Assembly (NCBI GenBank): GCA_963820185.1
Contig: CAWFYV010000006.1
Location: 1-64,000 of the forward strand
Source of the DNA: Aquilonibacter sp963820185
GTDB lineage: Bacteria > Vulcanimicrobiota > Vulcanimicrobiia > Vulcanimicrobiales > Vulcanimicrobiaceae
Reading direction: 5' to 3'
Length of the DNA stretch: 64,000 nucleotides
How positions within the stretch are numbered: the stretch's first letter is position 1; every line of letters begins with the position of its first letter. The position numbers and the translations under genes were made by a program. This document shows, one piece after another, positions 27,622-36,908 of the stretch. The notes under the pieces are model-generated. The model made no database searches. It worked only from the letters and a program-made list of their open reading frames with translations, and had not been told where the DNA came from.

Positions 27622-28631
27622 GCGCAACAATTCCGCACGTACGTCTCGCCGATGTGTTGCACATTGGCCGGCAGCAGGACGCCTCGGATATTCATCTGGT
27701 TCCGGGGCTGCCCGCAGCGCTGCGCGTCGACGGGGAATTGCAGTTTCTGACCGGCTCGCCACTTTCGAGCGACGATACGACCGAAATCGCGCGTTCAATC
27801 TTCGCGCCGGAGGCATTTGCGCGTCTCGAAAGCGGAAGCGACGTCTCGACGACCCGCGTTGCCGACGACCGTCTGGTACTGCGCGTGCACGGTTTCAGGG
27901 CGTCGCATGGCGTGACGATCGCGATCCGCCTCCTCAATAAGGAGATCCCGACGCTCGAATCGCTGCACCTCCCGCCCGTCGTCGCGGGCCTCGCGCACCG
28001 CGACCACGGCCTGGTGATCTTCTCGGGACCGACCGGAAGCGGCAAATCGACTTCGCTTGCAGCGCTAATTCGCGAGATCAACACGACTAGCGCTCGCCGC
28101 ATCATCACGATTGAAGATCCAACTGAATACCGGCACGAGAGTGTTAGATCTCTGATTACACAACGTGAGATCGGCCGCGACGCGCCTTCATTCAGTGCTG
28201 CTTTGATCGGTGCGCTTCGTGCGGATCCCGACGTGATCATGTTGGGGGAGATGCGCGACGCTGCAACGATGCAGGCGGCCTTGACCGCTTCGGAGACCGG
28301 CCACCTCGTTTTCACGACGTTACACACGGGCACGGCAGTGCAGACGATCGAGCGTATCATCGATGCGTTCACCGGTTCGGAGCAAGCACAGGTCCGATCG
28401 CAACTTGCGGCAAGCCTTGCTGCGGTCGTCGCGCAACGTCTCTTGCCGCGCAAGCACGGACCAGGTCGACGCGCTGCGGCCGAGGTCTTGCTGGTCAACG
28501 ACGCAGTCCGCACGATGATCCGCGAATCGCGCACGCACCTCATCCGAAACGCGATGACCACGGGGCGCCAGGCTGGGATGCAGACGCTCGAGCACCATCT
28601 TAGCGAGCTAGTGTTGGGCAGCGAAGATTGA
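27618..28631 (+). CDS. pilT: Type IV pilus retraction ATPase PilT
   Basis: A 337-residue hexameric ATPase for pilus retraction, needed for twitching and DNA uptake. It has the PilT N-terminal pattern (GRQQDASDIHLVPGLPAALR), Walker A GPTGSGKST near residue 136, Asp box ITIEDPTEY, Walker B VIMLGEMRD, His box FTTLHTGTAVQTIERIID and the C-terminal AEVLLVNDAVRTMIRE. It overlaps pilB by four bases. Confidence 0.93.
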   Translation: MSATIPHVRLADVLHIGRQQDASDIHLVPGLPAALRVDGELQFLTGSPLSSDDTTEIARSIFAPEAFARLESGSDVSTTRVADDRLVLRVHGFRASHGVTIAIRLLNKEIPTLESLHLPPVVAGLAHRDHGLVIFSGPTGSGKSTSLAALIREINTTSARRIITIEDPTEYRHESVRSLITQREIGRDAPSFSAALIGALRADPDVIMLGEMRDAATMQAALTASETGHLVFTTLHTGTAVQTIERIIDAFTGSEQAQVRSQLAASLAAVVAQRLLPRKHGPGRRAAAEVLLVNDAVRTMIRESRTHLIRNAMTTGRQAGMQTLEHHLSELVLGSED

Positions 28632-28705
28632 CCGCGAAGCCGCCCGTCGCGTAAGCGAGCACTTTGAGGATCTCATCGTGGCGCGGCAGGTCGGTGGCTG
28701 AACGC

Positions 28706-29927
28706 ATGGCCTCGATGTTCGCGTACACCGCGCGCAACGGTGACGGTGGTTTCGTCGCCGGGTCGCTGCAAGCAGAAAACCGCGAAGCGGCCCTTGCGCA
28801 TCTGCGAACGCGCACGCTTTTTGTCACATCGTTGTCCCAGCCCGGTACGACCTCCAGCATGTTTGGATCGCTCATCACGGCGTGGCCGGTCTCGACTGCG
28901 GCGCGCACTGCGTTCTTCCGGTCGTTTGCGACCTTGATTCGCGCGGGCGTCCCGATTCGCCGCGCGCTCGACGTCGTCGTCGCGAGTTGCCGCGACGCGC
29001 GCCTTCGCGAAGCATTGCGCTCGATCTCGAGTGACATCGAATCGGGCAGCGATCTTTCGACTGCAATGGCGCGACGGCCACGGGAGTTTCCGCGCCTCTT
29101 CGTCGCGATGATCCGTGCCGGCGAACTTGGTGGCGCACTCGACGATATTTTGGAACGAATAGCCACGCTTCTCGAACGTCACTCGGCGATTCGCAAGCGC
29201 GTTAACGTCGGCGATGGCGTATCCAGTAATTGTCGCGACGGCCGCGCTTGCGCTCGTGCTCTTCTTGGTCGGAAGCACGGTGCCGGCCTTTGCGTCGATG
29301 TTTGCGGAGATGCACGTCACGCTTCCCTGGACGACGCGCGCGCTAATCGCAACGGGCAACGCATTGCGCGAGCCTGCGTCCTGGTTTGTGCTGGCGATCG
29401 TGCCGCTCGCGGCGTTGGGACTCATTCGAGCCGCGCGGCGCTCCGAGCGTATTGCGCGGCGTATCGACCGAACCGTACTTGCGGTTCCGATATTCGGCGC
29501 AATCCTGCGGAAGTCGGTTATCGCGCGGTTCTCGCGCACGCTCGGGTCGCTGCTCCGTTCGGGAGTCCCGCTCCTGGTCGCGCTCGATGCCACGCACGAC
29601 GTCATGGAGAATGCTGTCTATGCGCGCTTCACCCGAGACCTTGCGACGTCACTGCGCGAGGGCACGCCGATCGCCGCCGCGTTAGAACGGGGTTCTCTCT
29701 TCGATGCGCTCTTCACGCAGTTGGTGCGCGTTGGCGAAGAGACCGGAACGCTCGACGCGATGCTGTTGCGCGTTGCTGAATACTACGAGCTCGACGTCGA
29801 AACCGCGATCGCTGCGCTCGGAGGCGTGCTCGAGCCAGTCTTGATCATCGGGCTTGGCGCGCTCGTCGGGCTCATCGTTGCTTCGATTCTGGTTCCTCTA
29901 TACTCAATGATTGGGAGCATCAAATGA
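28706..29927 (+). CDS. pilC: Type IV pilus inner-membrane platform protein PilC, one frameshift
   Basis: About 406 residues with two T2SSF domains: RSFATLIRAGVPIRRALDVV in the first and SRTLGSLLRSGVPLLVALDA in the second, each followed by MIRAGELGG or LVRVGEETGTLD. There are three membrane helices (AYPVIVATAALALVLFLVG, SWFVLAIVPLAALGLI, LEPVLIIGLGALVGLIVASIL). PilC couples PilB/PilT to the pilus base. One extra A near 29204 shifts the frame; removing it gives a continuous KRVTSAMAYPV. Start is ATG 28706 or 28715, or GTG 28694. Confidence 0.88.
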
Positions 29928-30600
29928 TTGCCGTTTGATTCGGACCGTGAGCGAACCATTCATCAGTACCGGTATCTGTGCGTCCGCGGCGCGAGAAAGT
30001 TCATGCGCGACGGCGTCGATCGTCGGGACCTCGAGCAGGTCGCAGCGATCGGGCTCATCAAAGCAACGGATCGTTTCGATCCGAAAATCGGAACGCCATT
30101 TGAAGCGTATGCATGGATGCTCGTTCTCGGCGAGCTCATGCATTACGTGCGGGATAGCGAACGCGTCGTGCGCGCGCCGCGACGGGTGCGCGAACTGGAG
30201 CGCCGTTGCGGCGCCGCTGAGCGCGAGCTTTGGACTAAGCTTGGTCGCGAACCGAAGCCGCCGGAACTCGCCACTCACCTAGGTGTAGGCGAGGACGATT
30301 TTCGCGAGATGATGCGCTACCGCGAGGAGGGTTTGCCGCTCTCGGTCGATGCACTTCGTCCCTACGAGCAGCTTGTCGCTCTCGTACACGATCGATAGCC
30401 ATCTCGATCGCGTCTTGATCGAGTCCGGACTCGAGCAGCTCTCCACCGTGGAGCGTGAGATTCTGCGTGAAATCTACGAGAACGACACGCCCGTTAACGA
30501 GATCGCGCAGCGTCTAGGATATTCGCGTCGCCACATCACGCGGTTGCATCGGGCGGCGTTGCAGAAGCTCAGACCGCACGCGCGTCCCGTAAGCGCCTAA
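29928..30600 (+). CDS. Sigma-70 family factor inside the pilus cluster, one frameshift
   Basis: About 223 residues with region 2 (RRDLEQVAAIGLIKATDRFDP, FEAYAWMLVLGELMHYVRDS), region 3 (GREPKPPELATHLGVGEDDF) and region 4 (LSTVEREILREIYENDTPV, IAQRLGYSRRHITRLHRAAL). It resembles the SigB/SigF/SigG type rather than ECF factors because region 3 is present. One extra T near 30373 breaks the frame; without it the linker reads YEQLSLSYTIDSHLD. The start is TTG 29928 just after the pilC stop. It probably controls a regulon that could include the pilus or competence genes; no anti-sigma gene is nearby. Confidence 0.85.
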
Positions 30601-30648
30601 TCGTGGCACTATGCTCTGTTGAAGGCAAGCGCCGGAAACGGAGTGCGG

Positions 30649-31108
30649 ATGTCACGGACAGGGGAGCGTGGATTCACGCTAATCGAGATGATGATCGTCG
30701 TGGCGATCATCGCCATACTTGTGGGCATCTTGGTCCCCAACTTTATGCGTGCACGTGCGCAAGCGCAGACCGCCGCTTGCGAGGCAAACCTCAAAGAGAT
30801 CGCAACCGCGCTCGAGGAGTACGAGACTGACCACGAGGCCTATCCTGACGTAACGTCGCTCACCGACGTTACGAACTCCGAGACGAATCTCGGCCAGTAT
30901 TTGCGCCAAACGCCGATCGATCCCGTCGCCCCAACCGGCTTTTATCAGTATCAAGTCACGAACTACAACGCCGGCAATGCCAGCTACACGATCATCTGTC
31001 CCGGATCACACGATCCGGCGACCTTGACGCCAAGTTGGCGGAAGCTCGACCGCCGAGCACATCCAATATGCATCGGGGACGGGCTTTACGGCGGTGGCGA
31101 GCCAGTAA
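30649..31108 (+). CDS. Type IV pilin / pseudopilin, one frameshift
   Basis: About 152 residues with a class III prepilin signal: basic leader, Gly then FTLIEMMIVVAIIAILVGILV with the conserved Glu5. After cleavage by the prepilin peptidase it would polymerise into the pilus. The C-terminal domain resembles short GspG-like pseudopilins (ANLKEIATALEEYETDHEAYP, YLRQTPIDPVAPTGFYQY). An extra C near 31030 shifts the frame; corrected, it ends TLTQVGGSST and FTAVASQ at the TAA 31106-31108. ATG 30649 is favoured because the leader is then nine residues. Confidence 0.88.
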
Positions 31109-31111
31109 GCC

Positions 31112-31725
31112 ATGAGCACAGTCGCGGTTGCAGCAGCCTTCGCCGCCGGTTTGACGACGAGCGTGGGGCCATGCGTGGCGCCGCGCTACCTTGCGTTGAC
31201 AGCGATCACTGCGCGCACAACGGGTCGCGCGCGTTGGATGCACATCGGTCTTTTCGTCGCGGGGCTACTTGCGTGCAACGTACTCTTGGCTACAACGGCC
31301 TCGCTGATCGGAGCAGTAACGGCTTTCTCACGCGTGGTTTATGCGACCCTTGCAGTGGGATTTCTTGCGTTCGGGCTTGCGTGCGCTCGTCGTGCGAACG
31401 ACGTGCGTCCATCGGCACGCACGAGCAGCCCTCAAGCGGCGCGTCGCTCCTTAGCGGCGGAACCCTCGGACTCGTACTTTCGCCATGCTGCACGCCGGTG
31501 GTCGCAATGATCGCGAGCGTTGGCGTCACTTCCGGCTCGTTTGCGGCATCGCTTGTAAATGCGGCTGCATTTGCAGCTGGACATGTCGCGCCGCTCACGA
31601 TGATCGGGCTCGGCGCGGGTGCCGCCGAGCGGTTCGCGCCGATTCGTGTGCTTAGTGGAGCGGCGACGACGATTAGCGGTGGTCTCTCCATCGCGCTTGC
31701 CGCTTATTACGGGTTGCTGGCATGA
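31112..31725 (+). CDS. CcdA/DsbD-like membrane protein, one frameshift
   Basis: About 205 residues and six predicted membrane segments. Two conserved Cys motifs match CcdA-type thiol-disulfide transporters: TSVGPCVAPRYLAL in the first half and LVLSPCCTPVVAMIAS in the second. Such proteins bring reducing power across the membrane, for cytochrome c maturation or to reduce exported thiols. The frame changes near 31428. Its place between pilin and prepilin peptidase hints at a role in folding of pilin or secretin disulfides, or simply an inserted gene. Confidence 0.75.
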
Positions 31726-32258
31726 TCGACTGGCGGCTCTCGACGCGGCGGCTCGTGATCGCAGTCCTCGCGCTCGCCTTCGCGGCTCCGATCCTGCGCC
31801 CGGCGATCTCGTCGGCCCTTGTAACGCGCGGTGATGCGCTGCTTTATGCACGCGATGGTCGCGCCAAGGAGAAGTATCAACTCGCGCTTGCGATCGACGC
31901 CACGAATGTGACCGCAGCGGACCGATACGTGTTCGTCGCTTTTCTCTCACGCAGGCGTGGCGAGGTCGAGGACGGTATTCGCCTTGCGACCGCGGTGCTA
32001 GCTCGCTATCCAGGCGACACGACGCTGCGGATGGACCGTGCGCTGTGCCTGCAACTCCTGCGACGGTACGCGGCCGCGCGGATCGACTTCGAGCGGGTTG
32101 GCGAGCAGCGCGGCGATGTCCAAGCACTTGCACTCGCTGCCGCCGATGCGAAGCGCGTCGGTGATGCGGCGGACGCGCACCGCCTGCTGCTCGTGGCTCA
32201 TCGAATCGACGAGAAGTACGTGCCAGTTCGCATTGCGCTTGCACGGAGTCGTCGATGA
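31722..32258 (+). CDS. Membrane-anchored TPR-like protein
   Basis: 178 residues with one N-terminal membrane helix (RLVIAVLALAFAAPILRPAI) and helical repeats resembling TPRs (ALLYARDGRAKEKYQLALAID, GDVQALALAAADAKRVGDAADAHRLL). It overlaps the CcdA-like gene and the prepilin peptidase gene by four bases each, so it belongs to the operon. TPR proteins such as PilF assist secretin assembly; whether this one does is inference. Confidence 0.6.
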   Translation: MIDWRLSTRRLVIAVLALAFAAPILRPAISSALVTRGDALLYARDGRAKEKYQLALAIDATNVTAADRYVFVAFLSRRRGEVEDGIRLATAVLARYPGDTTLRMDRALCLQLLRRYAAARIDFERVGEQRGDVQALALAAADAKRVGDAADAHRLLLVAHRIDEKYVPVRIALARSRR

Positions 32259-32859
32259 GCGCTGGAGTGCCATGGCGATGTATTATATCGCGTTGGCAAT
32301 ATTTTATCTCGTCGCGCATCGTCAGAGTGCGTCGGTCGCTGGAACGGGCCCGCTGCACTTGGACTCGGAGCGCTTGGAGCGGGAGTAATTGCGCTCGGTG
32401 CGTTACGCGGAGTTCCGATCGCGTTTGGATGGCGATCGCACTCGCGTGTTCGGTCGTCTCTGCGGTGAGCGACCTCGCTACGGGGCTCGTCTTCGATGCT
32501 GTGACGGCGAGCGCCGCGGTGCGGCATCGTCGTTTTGAGCTTGCTCGATCGCAGCACGCCGGTCGCCACGCTGGGCGCGGCCGTGTGCATTGCTCCGCTC
32601 CTCGTGATCTACGCGCTAACGCGTGGACGAGGCATTGGCCTTGGTGATGTCAAGCTCGGCGGCATCATTGGGGCCGAGCGTTGGTGGTGTGGAAGCGCTC
32701 GGCGCGATCGGCGCGGCTTTTGTTGCGGGCGCACTCTGCTGCGTACCACTGGTGATCGCTCGACGAGCGCGGCGCCGCACGCCTGTGCCCTTTGCGCCTT
32801 TCATGGCGCTCGGAACGTTTGCATTGGTCGCTGCGCGGGTGATACAAAGCCATGGGTGA
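32255..32859 (+). CDS. pilD: Prepilin peptidase (A24), several frameshifts
   Basis: At least three frame changes split this gene, but the parts join into an A24 aspartic peptidase of about 200 residues. The first catalytic Asp lies in VVSAVSDLATGLVFDAVT and the second in the GxGD motif RGIGLGDVKLGG (near 32640). Hydrophobic segments flank both. It lacks the N-terminal Cys-rich methylase domain of classical PilD, so it is of the short type. It cleaves prepilin leaders at the inner membrane. Breaks lie near 32330-32400, 32525 and 32675. Confidence 0.75.
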
Positions 32860-33829
32860 TTGGAAGGTGTTACCGCTGGGCATCGATCTGGGCTCGACGC
32901 GCGTACGCGTCGCGGTGGGCGAATCCAATCGCGAAGGATCGGTGCGAATGCGTGCAATTGTTTCGCGTGACGTACCCGATGAGGCAGTCTCCCCACTAGG
33001 CGTCGAGCAGCCGGGTCTGGTCGCAGCACTGCTCGAGGAGATGTTGAGCGAGATCGGATCGCGCGAACGACGGTGCGTGCTCGCGATAGGCGCGCCCGCA
33101 GGCGTGCTGCGTACCGTGCGGTTTCCAAAGATGAGTTGGGCTGAGCGATTGCGCGCGGCGCGCTTCGAAGCCCAGCGGTTCGCGGGGTGGGACCTAGATG
33201 ATGATGGATCGATTGTGCGCACGCATCCACTCGATCGCCCTTCTGGAATCTATGCCGTCGGTGTAACGCGGACCGCGAGTATCGATTCGCGGGTGAGAAC
33301 GATGCGCCTCGCAGGTCTGCGTGCCGTTGCAGTCGATCACGATGCGTTCGCGATGCGGCGCATGTTTCCGCAGTGCGACGCGATTGTCGACGTCGGTGCC
33401 GACCGATCGAGCGTCCACGTCTTTAGCGGAACGGGTCCGATGTCGCTGACCACGCTGTCGGGAGGTGCGGCGATTACGCGTGGGATCGCTACAGAACTGT
33501 CGATCGACGTACCAACGGCCGAGCGCCGCAAGCGGATCCTCGGCTGCGCCGGTGCGGGCGTGTCGGCGCGTGAGGAGGTCGTGAACTCGATCGCGTCGCT
33601 CATCGATCGGGCACGAGCGCGCGGAACGGTCAATCGCATCGTACTGACCGGCAACGGCGCACGCTTGCCAAGCTTCGCGCATGAATTAGAAGAGGCGACA
33701 AGCGCGATTACCGAGGCGCCCGTGCCGGAGATTCTGCATACCGCCGCCTATCCAGAAGACGTCGTCCGTGCGGCTGCGCCGGATTGGACGCTGGCCGCGA
33801 GCCTCGCTGCGTGGAGTGTGGCTGCATGA
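32852..33829 (+). CDS. pilM: Type IV pilus assembly protein PilM
   Basis: 325 residues with an actin-like ATPase fold: LGIDLGSTRVRVAVG at the N-terminus, CDAIVDVGADRSSVHVF in the middle and RIVLTGNGARLPSF at the C-terminus, the phosphate and adenosine motifs of the PilM/FtsA family. PilM sits in the cytoplasm and binds the N-terminus of PilN. Gene order pilM-N-O-P-Q is the standard one and neighbours overlap by four to eight bases. Confidence 0.85.
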   Translation: MGDWKVLPLGIDLGSTRVRVAVGESNREGSVRMRAIVSRDVPDEAVSPLGVEQPGLVAALLEEMLSEIGSRERRCVLAIGAPAGVLRTVRFPKMSWAERLRAARFEAQRFAGWDLDDDGSIVRTHPLDRPSGIYAVGVTRTASIDSRVRTMRLAGLRAVAVDHDAFAMRRMFPQCDAIVDVGADRSSVHVFSGTGPMSLTTLSGGAAITRGIATELSIDVPTAERRKRILGCAGAGVSAREEVVNSIASLIDRARARGTVNRIVLTGNGARLPSFAHELEEATSAITEAPVPEILHTAAYPEDVVRAAAPDWTLAASLAAWSVAA

Positions 33830-34383
33830 TGCGGTTCAACTATCTGCGCGATAGTGCGCCCGACGCGTTCGAGTATTTGCGCCCAAGCCGCATTCCCGAA
33901 CCGCTCCGGACGCCGCTCGCTACTCTCCTCACGGTCATCATCGTCGTCGGCGCGTGGTGGATGATCGAGCAGTTGCTGCTCTCGCAAGCGCGCGACGAAC
34001 TACAAACGCAAACGTTTCGTCTTGCTGCGAGCAAGGCAGCACTTACCGAGCTGAAACTTCGTAAGACGCACATAGAAGCGCTACTCGCGGTGGATTCGCG
34101 TCTCCGCGCGATTCGGCGGTCGGGTGCAACCCTCTCGAGCGGGCTGGCGGACATCGCCAATCATGTTCCCGCGCGCGCGTGGCTCACCAGCATCGCGCGA
34201 GTAAATGACGGACTTGAGATCGATGGACAGGCAGAAGGGCTCGACGGCTTGAGCGAAACCGTCGCCGACCTCATGTCGAGTTCGGCGGCTGCGTCGCCCG
34301 ACTTGGTGCGTGCCAGCAAAACCGATCGAGATCGTTCTGGCGCGCTTATCGCCTTCGTCATGCGCGTAGGCGGACGTAAATGA
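33826..34383 (+). CDS. pilN: Type IV pilus alignment protein PilN
   Basis: 185 residues from ATG 33826. The N-terminus has the PilN-like FNYLR motif (MMRFNYLRDSAPDAFEYLRP), which in the family binds PilM. One membrane helix follows (ATLLTVIIVVGAWWMIEQLLL), then a coiled coil and a ferredoxin-like periplasmic domain (VPARAWLTSIARVNDGLEIDG). Sequence is divergent but order and topology agree. Confidence 0.8.
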   Translation: MMRFNYLRDSAPDAFEYLRPSRIPEPLRTPLATLLTVIIVVGAWWMIEQLLLSQARDELQTQTFRLAASKAALTELKLRKTHIEALLAVDSRLRAIRRSGATLSSGLADIANHVPARAWLTSIARVNDGLEIDGQAEGLDGLSETVADLMSSSAAASPDLVRASKTDRDRSGALIAFVMRVGGRK

Positions 34384-35006
34384 AGATCGCCGAGCCAATG
34401 TCCGTGGCGTCTGCCGTGCGCATCGTTTGGATCGTGACGGCAGCGGTTTTCTTCGGGCTTGGCCTCGGCGTTATCTGGTGGCCCACCTCGCAGACGATCG
34501 CGACGATCAAGGCGCAAGCGAAGAGTCTCTACGATGAGGCAAACCAGAATGAATCCGACGTTCAGCGCGCCGTCCAACTGCGCGCGATTGCTAAACGCAT
34601 TTCCGACGACGTGCGAAAGCTCTCAGGGCAACGATCACAGAGTGCCGTCATAGCGACGACATTGAGATTGCTGAATCAGGAATCGCGCGCGCACGGCATC
34701 GACGTACGCTCGATCGTGCCCGCACCTGTCGCGTCCGCGTCGCCGCCGCCGGCCCAAGCACGGCTTGTCGAGAGCACGCTTGTTGGAACGGCCGTGGAAA
34801 TCGACGTGCGCGGCCGCTTCCGCGACCTCTTAGCGTTTGTTTCGGACCTGCCGCGTCACAACGTGCTCATTGACGTAAGCGATATCGACCTCGCTGACCG
34901 AGGCGACCGCTCACTCAAGCCGGTGCTTGGTGCAACGATTCACGCCACGGTTTTCCGGTACCAAGGCACACCTGAAAGGGAAACGCATGCTTCCGGCTCT
35001 CTATGA
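34380..35006 (+). CDS. pilO: Type IV pilus alignment protein PilO
   Basis: 208 residues with one N-terminal membrane helix (IVWIVTAAVFFGLGLGVIWW), a coiled coil (IATIKAQAKSLYDEANQNES) and a periplasmic ferredoxin-like domain (VEIDVRGRFRDLLAFVSDLP). PilO dimerises with PilN to form the alignment subcomplex between platform and secretin. It overlaps pilN by four bases and the next gene by 20. Confidence 0.78.
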   Translation: MKIAEPMSVASAVRIVWIVTAAVFFGLGLGVIWWPTSQTIATIKAQAKSLYDEANQNESDVQRAVQLRAIAKRISDDVRKLSGQRSQSAVIATTLRLLNQESRAHGIDVRSIVPAPVASASPPPAQARLVESTLVGTAVEIDVRGRFRDLLAFVSDLPRHNVLIDVSDIDLADRGDRSLKPVLGATIHATVFRYQGTPERETHASGSL

Positions 35007-35529
35007 CGACGATCGACGCGCGCTCGCGCGGCTTGCTACGATGCTGGTCGCATGTGCGCTGTGCGTCCTCCCGCTCACAACGCAAAGCTCGACTGTAGCG
35101 GGTGCAGCAGGTGTTCGCGACATTTCGAACGACCCGAATCTGATCGTACCGGCGCGCCTGACGTTCCCCGCTTACGAGGTTAGCCGCGATCCCTTTGTAC
35201 CTGAGGGATCGATGCGCACAAAACTTGGTGGCGTCGGCGTGCCGACGAATGTAGGACAGGGCAGCGACATCGGCATCGTGTTGCCACCCAACGCTGGTGC
35301 ATCGCAAGGTGGTGTACCTGCATCGGCTCAGATGGGGCCGACAATCGGGCCGGTCGTACGCGCGATCGTGCTGGGCGATCCGCCCCGCGCACTCGTTGAA
35401 GCGGGTGGGACGGTGCGTGTGCTCGGCGTTGGCGATCGCCTCGGCGACCTTACCGTGGTCGGGATTACCGCCGGCCGTGTGACACTCTCGGATGGCTCGG
35501 CGCTGATATTGGATAGTGCTCGCAAGTGA
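34987..35529 (+). CDS. pilP: Pilus assembly protein PilP-like
   Basis: 180 residues with an N-terminal hydrophobic signal or anchor (LATMLVACALCVLPL) and a C-terminal homology-region-like beta domain (VRAIVLGDPPRALVEAGGTV, GDRLGDLTVVGITAGRVTLSDG), as in PilP and GspC, which dock the inner-membrane complex to the secretin. A Gly/Pro-rich linker separates the two. Assignment rests on position between pilO and pilQ plus this domain pattern. Confidence 0.7.
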   Translation: MLPALYDDDRRALARLATMLVACALCVLPLTTQSSTVAGAAGVRDISNDPNLIVPARLTFPAYEVSRDPFVPEGSMRTKLGGVGVPTNVGQGSDIGIVLPPNAGASQGGVPASAQMGPTIGPVVRAIVLGDPPRALVEAGGTVRVLGVGDRLGDLTVVGITAGRVTLSDGSALILDSARK

Positions 35530-36908
35530 AGTCGCTTTTGACCTTCGTGTTCTGCGCGCTCCTCGTCGCGACCGCAGCAAATGCAGCGTCGGGTCTCATC
35601 ACGATCGATGTGCATGATGCGGATATAAGCGACGTCATCACGCTCCTCGCGGCGCAGTCCGGCCAGAACATCGTGACCGACGACACGATTAAGCCAGAGC
35701 GCGTGACCATTCGCCTGCACGACGTGACGTTCGACCGGGCCCTTGCGGTCATCGTCGGCGCAAACGGTCTGCAGGTACACCGACAAGGCAACGTACTGAT
35801 TGTCGGCGCAGCCGACGAGATGAACCGAAGGTACGTCGAGAACGGAACGTCGGTAGGAGCGCAGACTGTCGTCTTAGCGCTTTCGCACGCAAACGCGGAC
35901 GACGTGGTCAAAGAGATTATTCCAGCGCTTCCCGCCGGAACCGTTATACTCGCCGACCGGCGGACGAGCGCTGTGGTCGTAACCGGCAATGTCGACACCG
36001 TCGAAAGAGCGCGGCATCTGGTGGCCGCGCTCGATGCTCCCAGCTCGAGTGGAGGCAGCGGCATCCAGACGCAGGCGTACCGGCTACAATACGTCAAGGC
36101 CGAGGACGCGATCAAAGAACTGAAAGCGCTCACGAGTGAAGGTTCCTACATCGCCAACAACGAGCAAAACGAAGTCGTCGTCGACGGCAATGATAACGTG
36201 CAGAGTGCGGCGCGAACTCTCTTCGCGACAATAGATCGACCCGGACCGCAGGTGATGTTTGAGGTCAAGGTTGCCGATGTTACGCCGCAAAACGATACGA
36301 GCAACTTCGGGCTCGAATTTGGCGGTACGAATTTACAGGGGCAAATCACGCCCGGATCAACGTCGTACGCGTTCACAGGCGGATCGATACCTGTCAACGT
36401 GACACTGAACGCGCTGATCACGCAGGGCCGCGCGCAGATCCTAGCCACGCCGAAGCTCGTGGCGCTCAATAACACCGAGGCCGATCTCCTTGTCGGCGAG
36501 ACGTATCCGATTGTGTTCAACACGAGCGTCCTGGGCGGACAAAATGTCCAATTCGTGGATGTCGGTGTGAAGCTGCGAATGATCCCGACGATCGGCGATG
36601 ATGGTGTTGTCACGGCGGAATTGCATCCGGAGTACAGCGAGATCGAGGGCATCACGTCAACCGGCTATCCCATCATCACAAACAGGAAGATAGACTCTGT
36701 ACTCCGCGTTGCCGACGGACAAACGATTGTGTTGGGTGGCTTGATGATGGATACGTCAAACGAGACGATCACGAAAGTGCCGGGGCTCGCGGACATTCCG
36801 ATCCTTGGTAAACTCTTTCAAAACAAACAGACGGCGCGCACGAAGAACGAGATCGTCTTCTTGATTACACCGCACGTCATCTACGCCGATCCGGGGCCAA
36901 AGAAGTAG
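35526..36908 (+). CDS. pilQ: Type IV pilus secretin PilQ
   Basis: 460 residues. A Sec signal peptide (LLTFVFCALLVATAANA) is followed by a secretin N0/STN-like domain (DISDVITLLAAQSGQNIVTDD), N1-type repeats (LSHANADDVVKEIIPAL, LQYVKAEDAIKELKALT) and the secretin beta-barrel domain with LATPKLVALNNTEADLLVG and VADGQTIVLGGLMMD. It forms the outer-membrane pore for the pilus, so the cell has an outer membrane. Start GTG 35526 overlaps pilP by four bases. Confidence 0.93.
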   Translation: MKSLLTFVFCALLVATAANAASGLITIDVHDADISDVITLLAAQSGQNIVTDDTIKPERVTIRLHDVTFDRALAVIVGANGLQVHRQGNVLIVGAADEMNRRYVENGTSVGAQTVVLALSHANADDVVKEIIPALPAGTVILADRRTSAVVVTGNVDTVERARHLVAALDAPSSSGGSGIQTQAYRLQYVKAEDAIKELKALTSEGSYIANNEQNEVVVDGNDNVQSAARTLFATIDRPGPQVMFEVKVADVTPQNDTSNFGLEFGGTNLQGQITPGSTSYAFTGGSIPVNVTLNALITQGRAQILATPKLVALNNTEADLLVGETYPIVFNTSVLGGQNVQFVDVGVKLRMIPTIGDDGVVTAELHPEYSEIEGITSTGYPIITNRKIDSVLRVADGQTIVLGGLMMDTSNETITKVPGLADIPILGKLFQNKQTARTKNEIVFLITPHVIYADPGPKK

